A stretch of 64,000 nucleotides of DNA, taken from Proteiniphilum sp. UBA5384. Its GTDB lineage: Bacteria; Bacteroidota; Bacteroidia; Bacteroidales; Dysgonomonadaceae. The stretch is taken from contig NZ_DHOS01000030.1 in assembly GCF_002410825.1 (NCBI RefSeq), positions 124,001-188,000 of the forward strand, read 5' to 3'. A program made the translations under genes and the position numbers. Below are positions 16,509 to 25,463 of this stretch, piece after piece (within the stretch, counting starts at the first letter, position 1; each line of letters opens with the position of its first letter). Below the pieces are notes generated by a model. The model ran no database searches. It was given only the letters and a program-made list of their open reading frames with translations, and was not told where the DNA came from.

Positions 16509-17993
16509 ATGAAGCATGATGTGATTATAATCGGCGGGGGACTTGGCGGCCTGCAATGCGGCTATATCCTCTGTAAAAAAGGATACGACGTTTGTGTCAT
16601 TGAAAAGGGAAAAAAAGTGGGTGGCTGCCTGCAAACATTCAGGAGAGGAAAAAACGTTTTCGATACCGGTTTCCATTATGTGGGGGGATTGGATGAGGGG
16701 CAACCGCTGCGCCGGTTGATGGATTATTTCGGATTGAGCACCCTCCCATGGTACCGGCTCGACGCAAATGGCTATGACGAAGTGATCATAAATGACAAAA
16801 GTTTCCTGTTGGCAAGCGGCCATGGGCGTTTTGTTGAAACACTTTCATCCCATTTCCCGGAACAAAGGGGCGAATTGGAGGAGTATGCCTCTTTTTTGAA
16901 AAATGTGGGAGATAATATTTTCCATGTTTTCGGGAATAAAGAACACCGGGAGGAGGATTTTTTCAAATCGCTATTCTCCCGGTCGGCATACGCCTATTTG
17001 AAGGAGACGATCAAAGACCCGCTGTTGATAAACATCCTGTCGGGCAACTCGTTGAAGCTGGAGTTGCACCCCGACCGGTTGCCCTTGTATATATTCGCCC
17101 AAACCAACGAAACTTACACTGAGAGCGCATGGAGGTTGAAAGGCGGTGGGTCGTTGATCGCGGAGTCGCTGTCGGATGCCATTCAGAAAATGGGCGGCAC
17201 GGTAATGACAAACCGGGAAGTGACGATGTTGAAAAACTGTAAAGAGAAAATAAATTCGGTGCTGCTCGACAATGACGAGGAGGGGGAAGCGAAGATTTTC
17301 ATTTCAGCCATTCATCCCGCATCCACGATCGATCTGTTGCAAAACAAGGAACTCGTCCGTAGCTCATTCCGCAACCGCATCAGCCGTCTTGAAAATACAT
17401 ACGGCATTTTCACGGCACACCTGGAATTGAAAGAGAACAGGCTTCCTTACCTGAACCGGAACATCCACATACATGAACGTGATAACGTATGGTCGTATCA
17501 TCATTATCCGGACAACGGTCAGAAGCGATATGTTTTTGTGAGTTTTGCCGTGCCGGAAAATGGCAGTCCCTATGCGACCCATATCGATTTGTTGAGTCCT
17601 ATGCATTGGGAAGAGCTCAGGGAGTGGGAGCATACCACTGTCGGAAAAAGAGGGCAGGGATATCTTGATTTAAAGGCGAAGCGGGCGGATGAATGCATTG
17701 ATATTGCTTCGAGGCATATTCCCCGGTTAAGGGAATCAATCGAGACCGTATATACGAGTACGCCGCTCACATGGAGAGATTATACCGGTACCGTTGAAGG
17801 TTCAGCTTTCGGCATCCGGAAAAATTACAATGAATTGCCTTATACCATCCTTACACCCAAAACACCTGTTCCCAATCTGTTCCTGACGGGGCAAAATCTT
17901 TCGGTGCACGGCGTTTTGGGAGTATCCATGACCTCTTTTTTTACCTGTGCTGAAATTCTCGGGGCGGATACTGTTTTAAAACTATTTCGTTAA
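16509..17993 (+). CDS. FAD-dependent oxidoreductase of the phytoene desaturase/retinol saturase type
   Basis: The 494-aa flavoprotein opens with a Rossmann FAD motif (DVIIIGGGLGGLQCGYIL, then VIEKGKKVGGCLQTFRRG) and ends with the second FAD-contact motif (PVPNLFLTGQNLSVHGVLGV). This is the layout of carotenoid desaturases, carotene isomerases and all-trans-retinol 13,14-reductases, which add or remove double bonds in hydrophobic polyene chains. No terpenoid synthesis genes are nearby. Encoded between dehydratase-like genes and fabG, it more likely acts on the acyl or polyene chain built by this cluster; that substrate is inference. The reaction direction cannot be decided from sequence. Confidence 0.85.
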   Translation: MKHDVIIIGGGLGGLQCGYILCKKGYDVCVIEKGKKVGGCLQTFRRGKNVFDTGFHYVGGLDEGQPLRRLMDYFGLSTLPWYRLDANGYDEVIINDKSFLLASGHGRFVETLSSHFPEQRGELEEYASFLKNVGDNIFHVFGNKEHREEDFFKSLFSRSAYAYLKETIKDPLLINILSGNSLKLELHPDRLPLYIFAQTNETYTESAWRLKGGGSLIAESLSDAIQKMGGTVMTNREVTMLKNCKEKINSVLLDNDEEGEAKIFISAIHPASTIDLLQNKELVRSSFRNRISRLENTYGIFTAHLELKENRLPYLNRNIHIHERDNVWSYHHYPDNGQKRYVFVSFAVPENGSPYATHIDLLSPMHWEELREWEHTTVGKRGQGYLDLKAKRADECIDIASRHIPRLRESIETVYTSTPLTWRDYTGTVEGSAFGIRKNYNELPYTILTPKTPVPNLFLTGQNLSVHGVLGVSMTSFFTCAEILGADTVLKLFR

Positions 17994-18019
17994 GCTAAAA
18001 GAGCAAAGTCAAACTTGTT

Positions 18020-18027
18020 TAACTTTG
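18020..18027 (+). promoter_or_regulatory. Possible internal promoter before fabG
   Basis: TAACTTTG matches the -7 consensus and lies in the 91-base gap between the FAD oxidoreductase and fabG. No convincing -33 box was found at 19-21 bases. It may give the last two genes of the cluster independent expression. Confidence 0.4.
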
Positions 18028-18084
18028 CCATAGCGAGAAATAGTCTAACTTTAGTGAAGATATAAAAATCAATGACCAACGAAC

Positions 18085-18816
18085 ATGAAGAAATATGCAT
18101 TAGTTACCGGTGGTAGCCGCGGAATAGGGAGAGCGGTTTGTGTAAAACTGGCCGCGATGGATTATAATGTGATTATCAACTACCGTTCTCAGCAGGAGGA
18201 AGCCGAAAAAACACTCCAACTGGTCAGAGAAACCGGTGGGGACGGTGAAATCCTATGTTTCGATGTCTCTGACCGGCAAGAGACCGAATCGGTTTTAGAG
18301 CTGTGGAATGACCGTCACCCCGACGATTATATCGAAGTGCTGGTCAATAACGCGGGAATTTGCAGGGATAACCTTATGCTTTGGATGGTGCCGGAAGAAT
18401 GGGATGAAGTGATCGATATCTCCTTGCACGGCTTTTATAATGTGACCCGCCCCCTGCTTAAAAAAATGCTGCTCAGGAAATATGGCCGGATCATCAATAT
18501 ATCGTCCGTCTCGGGATTGAAGGGGATGCCCGGACAGATCAATTATTCTGCGGCAAAAGGTGCTATTATTGCCGCTACAAGGACATTGTCGAGGGAAATA
18601 GCCCGCAAAGGTGTTACGGTGAATGCGGTGGCTCCCGGTTTTATCCAGACGGACATGCTGGAGAATATGGAGAAAGAGGCTGTCAAGGCACAAATTCCGG
18701 CCGGAAGAATCGGAGAAGCGAATGAAGTGGCTGAACTGGTCGGCTTTTTGGCCTCCAAACAAGCTTCCTATATTACAGGAGCAATAATCCCTGTCGACGG
18801 GGGATTGACCGCCTGA
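18085..18816 (+). CDS. fabG: 3-oxoacyl-ACP reductase (FabG-like SDR)
   Basis: This 243-aa short-chain dehydrogenase carries the NADPH-binding motif GGSRGIG (residues 9-15), NNAG (88-91), the catalytic serine in NISSVSG (S141) and Y154-x3-K158 in YSAAKG. Its C-terminal TGAIIPVDGGLTA is typical of FabG. It would reduce the 3-ketoacyl-ACP made by the ketosynthase to the 3-hydroxy form, the substrate of the two hot-dog proteins. It is in the accessory cluster, 26 bases upstream of an acyltransferase gene, and is therefore probably not the housekeeping copy. Confidence 0.93.
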   Translation: MKKYALVTGGSRGIGRAVCVKLAAMDYNVIINYRSQQEEAEKTLQLVRETGGDGEILCFDVSDRQETESVLELWNDRHPDDYIEVLVNNAGICRDNLMLWMVPEEWDEVIDISLHGFYNVTRPLLKKMLLRKYGRIINISSVSGLKGMPGQINYSAAKGAIIAATRTLSREIARKGVTVNAVAPGFIQTDMLENMEKEAVKAQIPAGRIGEANEVAELVGFLASKQASYITGAIIPVDGGLTA

Positions 18817-18841
18817 TTATTTTCTTTGAAGACAGACATAT

Positions 18842-19741
18842 ATGATACGTATTTTCCTGATTCCTTTCCTGTTGCTTTCTTATTTGCCTTTAAAGATGCT
18901 CTACGTTTTTTCGGACTGGCTTGCTTCTTTCCTGAGAAAAGGAATGCACTATCGTTCTGACGTGGTGAATATCAATATAGCCCGCTCGTTTCCCCAACTC
19001 AACTACAAGGAAATAGAACAGACTGCCAAAGGGTTTTATACTTATTTCTGTGATGTGCTTTTCGAATCGATGTGGCACATGTCCTCTTCGTCTAAAAAAG
19101 TGGCGGAGAGTGTATGCCTGTCCAACAAGGAATTGATTTCCCAAATCTTTGAAAAACAGGGGAAAATCATTTTTCTGTTGGGACATACGGGGAATTGGGA
19201 ACTGGTGGCAGCCGCATTGTATCAGGCAATTGATTTCAACGATCCTCAATTCAGTGATACGGACTTTGTGTGTGTCTATAAGCAGATGAGCAACAGGCTT
19301 TCAAACAGGATAATGGAAGATTATCGGAAAATATTGTTCAGGAAAAGGGAAAGGGCTAAGGCAGTTGAAGCGGGCAGTATCATTCCCTATATGATGGAAA
19401 ATGAAGGCCGGAAGAGTTTTTATTTCTTTCTGGCTGATCAATCTGCGAAAAAAACAGTCCGGTCGACCGTTACCCGTTTCCTGAACCAGGACAGTATTAT
19501 GCAATCGGGGGTGGAATCCATTGCCCGACTGCAAAATATCCCGGTCGTGTATGTGGACATGGATCGATACGAAAGAGGAAAATATAGGGTAACCCTTATC
19601 CCTATCTGTGAGGAGAGCCGTGCAACCAAACGTAATTTTATCACATCCAGATATGCGGAATTGCTGGAAAAAAGCATTGAAAGAAACAAATCCTGCTGGT
19701 TGTGGAGCCATAAGCGTTGGAAAGTCCGGGTTAATTCCTAA
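18842..19741 (+). CDS. LpxL/HtrB-like lysophospholipid or lipid A acyltransferase
   Basis: The 299-aa protein has an N-terminal membrane helix (IFLIPFLLLSYLPLKMLYVF) and the acyltransferase motif H-x4-E (LLGHTGNWELVAAALYQA), followed by FFLADQSAKKTVRSTVTRFL, where the family normally has the second conserved block. It belongs to the LpxL/LpxM family, which transfers acyl groups from ACP to a lipid or sugar acceptor on the inner membrane. As the last gene of the fatty-acyl cluster it probably hands the finished chain to its acceptor. The nearby lpx genes allow a lipid A role, but they start after a 240-base gap with a separate leader. Confidence 0.88.
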   Translation: MIRIFLIPFLLLSYLPLKMLYVFSDWLASFLRKGMHYRSDVVNINIARSFPQLNYKEIEQTAKGFYTYFCDVLFESMWHMSSSSKKVAESVCLSNKELISQIFEKQGKIIFLLGHTGNWELVAAALYQAIDFNDPQFSDTDFVCVYKQMSNRLSNRIMEDYRKILFRKRERAKAVEAGSIIPYMMENEGRKSFYFFLADQSAKKTVRSTVTRFLNQDSIMQSGVESIARLQNIPVVYVDMDRYERGKYRVTLIPICEESRATKRNFITSRYAELLEKSIERNKSCWLWSHKRWKVRVNS

Positions 19742-19983
19742 AAAAAGGAAGGTACAAAGTAATGCTGGTTTTTAATTTCACAAATTTAGATTCCACTTTG
19801 TTTAATGTATATTATGATTTAATTTGTGTACGGATAAAAAAAAAGTTGTTAATTTGCGGTTTAGAATAAAAACAGAGAAGATTGTTGATACCTTTAAAAT
19901 CTTCATTACTCTTGTAATTAAATGGAGAGAAGGTTCTTAAAAACCTGTCAGGGATTCAACATATTTAAATAAAAGCGATATTG

Positions 19984-21030
19984 ATGACTTTCACTGCAAA
20001 GCAAATAGCTGATTTTCTAAAAGGAGAGATCGTCGGCAATCCGGAAGCAGAAGTTTCCAATTTTTCAAAAATAGAAGAGGGGAAAACAGGCACAATTACT
20101 TTTCTTGCCAATCCCAAGTATACCCATTATATTTATGATACAGAGGCTGAAATTGTTCTGGTGAATAGTGATTTTGAACCGGAAAAACCTGTCAGCGCTA
20201 CCCTTATCAAAGTACCTAATGCTTATGCGGCATTAGCCTCTTTGATGGAGATGGTGAATAAAAACACTCCCCGAAAGAGTGGATTTGAAGAAATGAGTTT
20301 TATTTCACCCTCTTCCAAACTCGGTGAGCAGACCTATGTCGCTGCATTCGCTTATATCAGTGATCAGGTGGAAATAGGTGATAACAGTAGGATTTATCCA
20401 CACGCTTATATTGGTGAAAATGTAAAGATTGGAAAAAATACAATCATTTATGCCGGTGCGAAAATCTATCATGGGTGTGTGATCGGTGATAATTGTATTA
20501 TACATTCAGGTGCTGTTATTGGAGCGGATGGATTTGGCTTTTCCAAAGAAGGGGAAGTATATCATAAAATACCCCAGATAGGAAATGTTATTATTGAAGA
20601 TGATGTGGAAATAGGAGCCAATACGACTATCGACCGTGCTGTGATGGGATCCACCATAATCCATCATGGGGTAAAACTGGACAACCTTATACAAATTGCA
20701 CATAATTGCGAAATTGGAGAGAATACGGCTATGGCAGCACAGGTTGGAATTGCCGGTTCGACCAAGGTAGGCGAAAATTGTGTGTTCGGTGGACAGGTAG
20801 GCCTCGGCGGACATATCACCATCGGAAGAAATAGCAGCATAGGGGCACAGGCCGGTATTATCAGTAATATCAAAGAGGGATCTGAAATTATCGGTTCCCC
20901 TGCGATGCCGGTTAAGAGTTTTTTCAAATCGAGTATTATTATCCCGAAATTGCCAGATATGTACCGACAGTTGAATGCTTTGGAAAAAGAACTTCACGAA
21001 CTGAAAAAGAAGTTGGATGCTGATAATTAA
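19984..21030 (+). CDS. lpxD: UDP-3-O-(3-hydroxyacyl)glucosamine N-acyltransferase LpxD
   Basis: LpxD adds the second 3-hydroxyacyl chain in lipid A synthesis, using acyl-ACP. The protein (348 aa) has an N-terminal uridine-binding domain ([29 protein letters not shown]) and then a left-handed beta-helix of hexapeptide repeats from about residue 105 to 305, including the catalytic histidine region [15 protein letters not shown]. The C-terminal helix [11 protein letters not shown] is typical. A TTG one codon earlier is ignored in favour of ATG at 19984. Upstream lies a 240-base leader with a possible degenerate promoter (TTTG at 19823, TTAATTTG at 19849). It heads the lpx gene set. Confidence 0.95.
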   Translation: MTFTAKQIADFLKGEIVGNPEAEVSNFSKIEEGKTGTITFLANPKYTHYIYDTEAEIVLVNSDFEPEKPVSATLIKVPNAYAALASLMEMVNKNTPRKSGFEEMSFISPSSKLGEQTYVAAFAYISDQVEIGDNSRIYPHAYIGENVKIGKNTIIYAGAKIYHGCVIGDNCIIHSGAVIGADGFGFSKEGEVYHKIPQIGNVIIEDDVEIGANTTIDRAVMGSTIIHHGVKLDNLIQIAHNCEIGENTAMAAQVGIAGSTKVGENCVFGGQVGLGGHITIGRNSSIGAQAGIISNIKEGSEIIGSPAMPVKSFFKSSIIIPKLPDMYRQLNALEKELHELKKKLDADN

Positions 21031-21171
21031 ATGATTTTTTATTAAGTAACTAGGAGATAAGACCCTTACTCTACCTTTCACAAATTTGTAAATAATCTGT
21101 GTATCTGGTCATGTGAATAGAGAAAAACGGATTTTATATAGCTTAATGAGGTAAAATTGTGTAGTTGATAT

Positions 21172-21179
21172 TATCTTTG
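21172..21179 (+). promoter_or_regulatory. -7 promoter box of lpxC-fabZ
   Basis: TATCTTTG is a perfect -7 match, 70 bases before the lpxC-fabZ start and 142 bases after lpxD ends, suggesting that lpxC-fabZ-lpxA and the polyamine genes can be transcribed separately from lpxD. Confidence 0.5.
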
Positions 21180-21249
21180 CACAAAGTAGATAAAATGAGA
21201 AATTAATTATTTTCAATAAAAAAGTGGAGGTAAGAGATAGTTTTATTAT

Positions 21250-22632
21250 ATGAAACAGAAAACGTTACAAAGCAGCTTTACGTTAAGCGGAGTAGGTCTT
21301 CATACCGGCTTGGATATAGTAGTTACTTTTAATCCTGCACCGGTAGACCATGGGTATAAGATAAAACGGATTGATCTTCAGAATCAACCCATCATAGAGG
21401 CATTGGCTGAAAATGTAGTCAATACCCAACGCGGAACGGTGGTTGGGAAAGGTGAAGTGACGATAAGTACCGTTGAACACGGGTTTTCTGCCTTGTTTGC
21501 CTTGGGTGTAGATAATTGTCTGATCGAAGTCAATGCGTCTGAATTTCCCATCCTTGACGGAAGTGCGATTCAATATGTAAATGAGATCCGGAAAGTAGGT
21601 CTCAAAGAACAGGATAAAGACAAAGATTTTTATATTGTACGTAATAAGATAGAGGTTTCCGATCCGGAAACCGGTTCAAAGCTTACACTGTTACCTGATG
21701 ATGCATTCTGTATCAATTCATTTATTGAGTTCGATTCAAAATATATTCCCAATCAATCGGCGTCAATGGACAATGTTACCGATTATGAGACGGAAATTGC
21801 TCCTTCCCGTACTTTTGTATTTGTACGCGAAATACAACAATTACGTAAAGCCGGCCTCATCAAGGGAGGGAATTTGGATAACGCAATCGTGATTTATGAG
21901 AGAAAATTATCGCAGAAAGAATTGAATGATATAGCCGATGAATTGAATGTACCTCATCATAATGCCGAAGATTTGGGTTATCTGAACAATCGTAAATTAA
22001 TGTTCCCAAATGAGCCGGCACGACATAAACTGCTCGATATTATTGGCGATATGGCACTTATCGGGAAACCTATTAAGGGGCGACTCATTGCCACTCGTCC
22101 CGGTCATAAAATTAATAATCAATTGGCGCGGCTGATCCGGAAAGATATTAAATTGAATGAAGTACAACCACCTGTATATGATTTGATGCAGGAGTCGGTT
22201 ATGGATAATAATCGCATCCGGGAATTGTTGCCTCATCGTTATCCTTTCCTGATGGTGGATAAAATCATAAAGATGACAGACAAGTATATTGTAGGGGTTA
22301 AAAATATTACCACCAACGAACCTTACTTTGTCGGCCATTTTCCTCAGGAACCGGTGATGCCGGGTGTGCTCCAGGTAGAGGCAATGGCTCAGACAGGAGG
22401 TCTGTTAGTACTTGCCGGATTGGATGAGCCGGAAAGATATTCAACCTATTTCCTTAAGATAGATAATGTGAAATTCCGCCAAAAAGTGGTGCCGGGAGAT
22501 ACCATTCTTTTCAGGGTCGAGCTTACCAGTGAAATGCGCCGGGGGATTGCTACTATGCGGGGACTGGCATTTCTTGGAGATAAGGTAGTTTCTGAAGCCG
22601 ATTTCACGGCTCAAATCATTAAAAATAAATAA
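21250..22632 (+). CDS. lpxC-fabZ: Bifunctional LpxC deacetylase / FabZ dehydratase
   Basis: This 460-aa fusion is characteristic of Bacteroidetes. Residues 1 to about 300 are LpxC, the zinc-dependent UDP-3-O-acyl-GlcNAc deacetylase, with zinc ligands in STVEHGFSALFALG and RHKLLDIIGD and the catalytic histidine in RPGHKINNQL. After a short linker, residues about 315-460 form FabZ, the 3-hydroxyacyl-ACP dehydratase, with both catalytic residues present (YFVGHFPQEPVMPGVLQVEA, His and Glu). This is the housekeeping dehydratase, in contrast to the two incomplete hot-dog proteins at 15650-16505. lpxA follows after 14 bases. Confidence 0.97.
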   Translation: MKQKTLQSSFTLSGVGLHTGLDIVVTFNPAPVDHGYKIKRIDLQNQPIIEALAENVVNTQRGTVVGKGEVTISTVEHGFSALFALGVDNCLIEVNASEFPILDGSAIQYVNEIRKVGLKEQDKDKDFYIVRNKIEVSDPETGSKLTLLPDDAFCINSFIEFDSKYIPNQSASMDNVTDYETEIAPSRTFVFVREIQQLRKAGLIKGGNLDNAIVIYERKLSQKELNDIADELNVPHHNAEDLGYLNNRKLMFPNEPARHKLLDIIGDMALIGKPIKGRLIATRPGHKINNQLARLIRKDIKLNEVQPPVYDLMQESVMDNNRIRELLPHRYPFLMVDKIIKMTDKYIVGVKNITTNEPYFVGHFPQEPVMPGVLQVEAMAQTGGLLVLAGLDEPERYSTYFLKIDNVKFRQKVVPGDTILFRVELTSEMRRGIATMRGLAFLGDKVVSEADFTAQIIKNK

Positions 22633-22646
22633 GATAAATCGGATTT

Positions 22647-23435
22647 ATGAATAATGTTTCATCCTTAGCGTATGTACACCCTGAGGCTAAACTTGGGGAA
22701 AACGTAATTGTCGAACCATTTGCGTATGTCGACCGCAATACTGAAATAGGAGAGGGTACCCGTGTGATGACACATGCCACTATATTGGCTGGAGCACGTA
22801 TCGGGAAGAATTGCACCATCTTTCCCCATGCAACAGTGGCCGGTATTCCCCAGGACCTTAAATTTCGCGGCGAAGATACACAGGCTATTATCGGAGATAA
22901 TACTACTATCCGTGAATGTGCTACTGTAAATAGAGGTACTGCTTCGAAAGGATTCACCAAAGTGGGATCCAATTGCCTGATTATGGCATATAGTCATATA
23001 GCACATGATTGTGAACTCAACGATCACATAATCCTGAGTAATGCGACCCAATTAGCGGGTGAAGTGGAAATTGATGACTATGCCATTGTCAGTGGAGGCG
23101 CCTTGGTACATCAGTTCACAAAAATAGGTGCTCATGTGATGATACAGGGTGGAGCCAAGGTTGGTAAGGACATCCCTCCTTATGTGATGGTAGGTCGTGA
23201 ACCGATTACCTTTGTGGGTTTAAATGTGGTTGGATTACGCCGCAGAGGGTTTACCAGCGAGCGGATCAATTCTATTCAGGAGGTATACCGTTACTTGTAT
23301 CAATCGGGATTCAATGTTAGTCAGGCAACGGAACGGATCGAAAAAGAATTGCCTGAAACCGAAGACCGTAATAATATACTTGAATTTACCCGTTCATCGA
23401 GCCGGGGTATTGTCCGGGGAAGCATGGAAGGCTAA
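22647..23435 (+). CDS. lpxA: UDP-N-acetylglucosamine acyltransferase LpxA
   Basis: LpxA catalyses the first step of lipid A synthesis, moving 3-hydroxyacyl from ACP to UDP-GlcNAc. The protein (262 aa, normal length) is a hexapeptide-repeat beta-helix from residue 3 onward (AYVHPEAKLGENVIVEPFAY) with the catalytic histidine in YSHIAHDCELNDH and the family motif VGLNVVGLRRRGF. The C-terminal helices follow. It sits 14 bases after lpxC-fabZ and 3 bases before the agmatine deiminase gene, so lipid A and putrescine genes are transcribed together. Confidence 0.97.
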   Translation: MNNVSSLAYVHPEAKLGENVIVEPFAYVDRNTEIGEGTRVMTHATILAGARIGKNCTIFPHATVAGIPQDLKFRGEDTQAIIGDNTTIRECATVNRGTASKGFTKVGSNCLIMAYSHIAHDCELNDHIILSNATQLAGEVEIDDYAIVSGGALVHQFTKIGAHVMIQGGAKVGKDIPPYVMVGREPITFVGLNVVGLRRRGFTSERINSIQEVYRYLYQSGFNVSQATERIEKELPETEDRNNILEFTRSSSRGIVRGSMEG

Positions 23436-23438
23436 GTT

Positions 23439-24461
23439 ATGGCAGGTATCATTTTTCCGGCGGAATGGTATCCGCAGAGTGCGGTCCAGATTACTTGGCC
23501 ACATCGTGATACCGATTGGGCGGAGTATCTGGAGGAAGTAACTACCTGTTATGTGACACTCTCAAAAGAAATACTCAAAAGGGAAAAGTTGCTGGTGGTC
23601 TGCAATGATGTTGGTGAAGTGGAGAGCCATTTTTCGGAGGAGGAGCAGAAAGGCCTTATTTGTACGGAAATAGAAAGTAACGATACCTGGGCAAGAGATC
23701 ACGGTGGCATATCACTGTTCATTGACGGTCAGCCTGTGATTTCGGATTTTGGATTCAATGGATGGGGGCTGAAATTTGCTGCCAACCATGATAATCTGAT
23801 TACGGGTAAACTATTCGACAGAGCCATTTTTCAGCCTGACGTAGCTTATCGGAACAGCCTGAATTTCATTCTGGAAGGGGGATCGGTGGAGTCGGACGGG
23901 AAAGGAACAATCCTTGCCACTGCGGAGTGTCTTATGGCTCCCAACCGCAATCAACTGATGACGCAGGATGAGATTGGCGATTATCTCAAACAATCTCTTG
24001 GCGCTGAGCGCATTTTGTGGCTTTATCACGGATATCTGGCAGGCGATGATACCGATAGTCATGTTGATACACTCGCCCGTTTCTGCGATGAACATACCAT
24101 TGCCTATGTGAAATGTGACGATTATGATGATGAGCATTATGAATCGTTAAAAGTAATGGAAAGGGAATTGCAGTCGTTTGTCGCCTACGATGGACGGCCT
24201 TACCGGCTGATCGGTCTGCCAATGGCGGAGGCTGCATATTGCGACGGAGAACGGCTCCCCGCCACGTATGCCAATTTTCTGATTATTAATAATGCTGTAT
24301 TGGTTCCCTTCTATGGTACCGAAAAGGACCAAATCGCGAAAAAACAACTGCAGAAAGCTTTCCCGCTCCGACAAATAGTCGGCATTGATTGCAGACCGCT
24401 TATCCGGCAGCATGGTTCGTTACATTGCGTGACCATGCAGTTTCCCATCGGATTTCTTTGA
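23439..24461 (+). CDS. aguA: Agmatine deiminase
   Basis: This guanidine-modifying enzyme (340 aa) hydrolyses agmatine to N-carbamoylputrescine and ammonia. Family motifs are clear: FPAEWYPQSAVQITWPH at the N-terminus, SNDTWARDHGGISL, LEGGSVESDGKGTIL, the catalytic His region DDTDSHVDTLARF and the C-terminal catalytic cysteine in HGSLHCVTMQFP. It starts three bases after lpxA. The enzyme for the next step is encoded 117 bases downstream, giving a complete agmatine-to-putrescine route except for the arginine decarboxylase, which is not in the window. Confidence 0.95.
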   Translation: MAGIIFPAEWYPQSAVQITWPHRDTDWAEYLEEVTTCYVTLSKEILKREKLLVVCNDVGEVESHFSEEEQKGLICTEIESNDTWARDHGGISLFIDGQPVISDFGFNGWGLKFAANHDNLITGKLFDRAIFQPDVAYRNSLNFILEGGSVESDGKGTILATAECLMAPNRNQLMTQDEIGDYLKQSLGAERILWLYHGYLAGDDTDSHVDTLARFCDEHTIAYVKCDDYDDEHYESLKVMERELQSFVAYDGRPYRLIGLPMAEAAYCDGERLPATYANFLIINNAVLVPFYGTEKDQIAKKQLQKAFPLRQIVGIDCRPLIRQHGSLHCVTMQFPIGFL

Positions 24462-24462
24462 T

Positions 24463-24527
24463 ATTCGGCTTCGCCGTTATTCTATAGTTATCGCACTTCA
24501 TGTGTTATTCAGCTTCGCTATTATTCA
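24463..24527 (+). repeat. Two imperfect 21-bp direct repeats between aguA and aguB
   Basis: ATTCGGCTTCGCCGTTATTC (from 24463) recurs as ATTCAGCTTCGCTATTATTC (from 24507). The copies differ at three of the 20 bases shown. They fill much of the 117-base aguA-aguB gap. It may be a small dispersed repeat; only this pair is visible here. Confidence 0.5.
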
Positions 24528-24578
24528 ATGGCTATTTACCGCTTTGCGGGATAGAACAACAATTTAACTAAAGTGATA

Positions 24579-25451
24579 ATGAGAGTAGGAATTATTCAAC
24601 AGGCCAATACGACAGATAGGGAAGAAAATCTAACCCGTTTGCAGAAAAAAATCAGACAGCTTGCCCGGGAGGGAGCGGAACTGATAGTAATGCAGGAACT
24701 CCATAACGGTCTTTATTTTTGTCAAACTGAAAATGCTGCTGTTTTTGACCAGGCGGAAACTATTCCCGGACCATCCACCGATTCATTCGGCCGATTGGCA
24801 AAAGAATCTGGGGTAGTTATCGTGCTTTCTTTGTTTGAGAAGCGTGCTGCCGGGCTTTATCATAATACTGCGGTAGTGATGGAGAAAGACGGATCTATTG
24901 CCGGTAAATACCGGAAGATGCATATCCCTGATGATCCGGCCTATTACGAGAAATTCTATTTTACTCCCGGTGACCTCGGATTTCATCCTATAGAAACAGC
25001 AGTCGGAAAATTAGGCGTATTGGTCTGTTGGGACCAGTGGTATCCCGAAGCAGCCCGTCTGATGGCTTTATCGGGTGCCGAAGTGCTGATCTATCCCACT
25101 GCTATTGGTTGGGAATCTACTGATCCCGAAGAGGAAAAGCAGCGGCAACTTGATGCATGGGTCACCCTACAGCGTGGACATGCCGTGTCCAATGGGTTGC
25201 CTGTGATTGCCGTGAACCGTACCGGCTTTGAACCCGATCCGTCGGGCCTCACTAACGGCATCCAGTTTTGGGGAAACAGTTTTATCTGTGGTCCTCAAGG
25301 GGAACTCCTATACCAGGCCGGAAGCGACGAAATCGTGCAAATTGTCGAGATTGACAAGAACCGTACCGAAAATGTACGCCGTTGGTGGCCTTTCTTCCGG
25401 GATCGCCGTATCGACGAATATGGAGAACTGTCGAAACGCTGGATAGATTGA
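24579..25451 (+). CDS. aguB: N-carbamoylputrescine amidase
   Basis: This nitrilase-superfamily enzyme (290 aa) converts N-carbamoylputrescine to putrescine, carbon dioxide and ammonia. The Glu-Lys-Cys triad is visible: E in IVMQELHNGLYFCQ, K in YRKMHIPDDPAYYEKFYF, and C in LGVLVCWDQWYPEAARLMA. The sequence is typical of AguB, with the FTPGDLGF and IQFWGNSFICGPQGE segments. An in-frame GTG at 24573 is possible, but ATG at 24579 gives the usual MRVGIIQQ start. It ends 12 bases from the convergent DUF6600 gene; no terminator hairpin is obvious between them. Confidence 0.95.
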   Translation: MRVGIIQQANTTDREENLTRLQKKIRQLAREGAELIVMQELHNGLYFCQTENAAVFDQAETIPGPSTDSFGRLAKESGVVIVLSLFEKRAAGLYHNTAVVMEKDGSIAGKYRKMHIPDDPAYYEKFYFTPGDLGFHPIETAVGKLGVLVCWDQWYPEAARLMALSGAEVLIYPTAIGWESTDPEEEKQRQLDAWVTLQRGHAVSNGLPVIAVNRTGFEPDPSGLTNGIQFWGNSFICGPQGELLYQAGSDEIVQIVEIDKNRTENVRRWWPFFRDRRIDEYGELSKRWID

Positions 25452-25463
25452 AGACAAAGTAAA

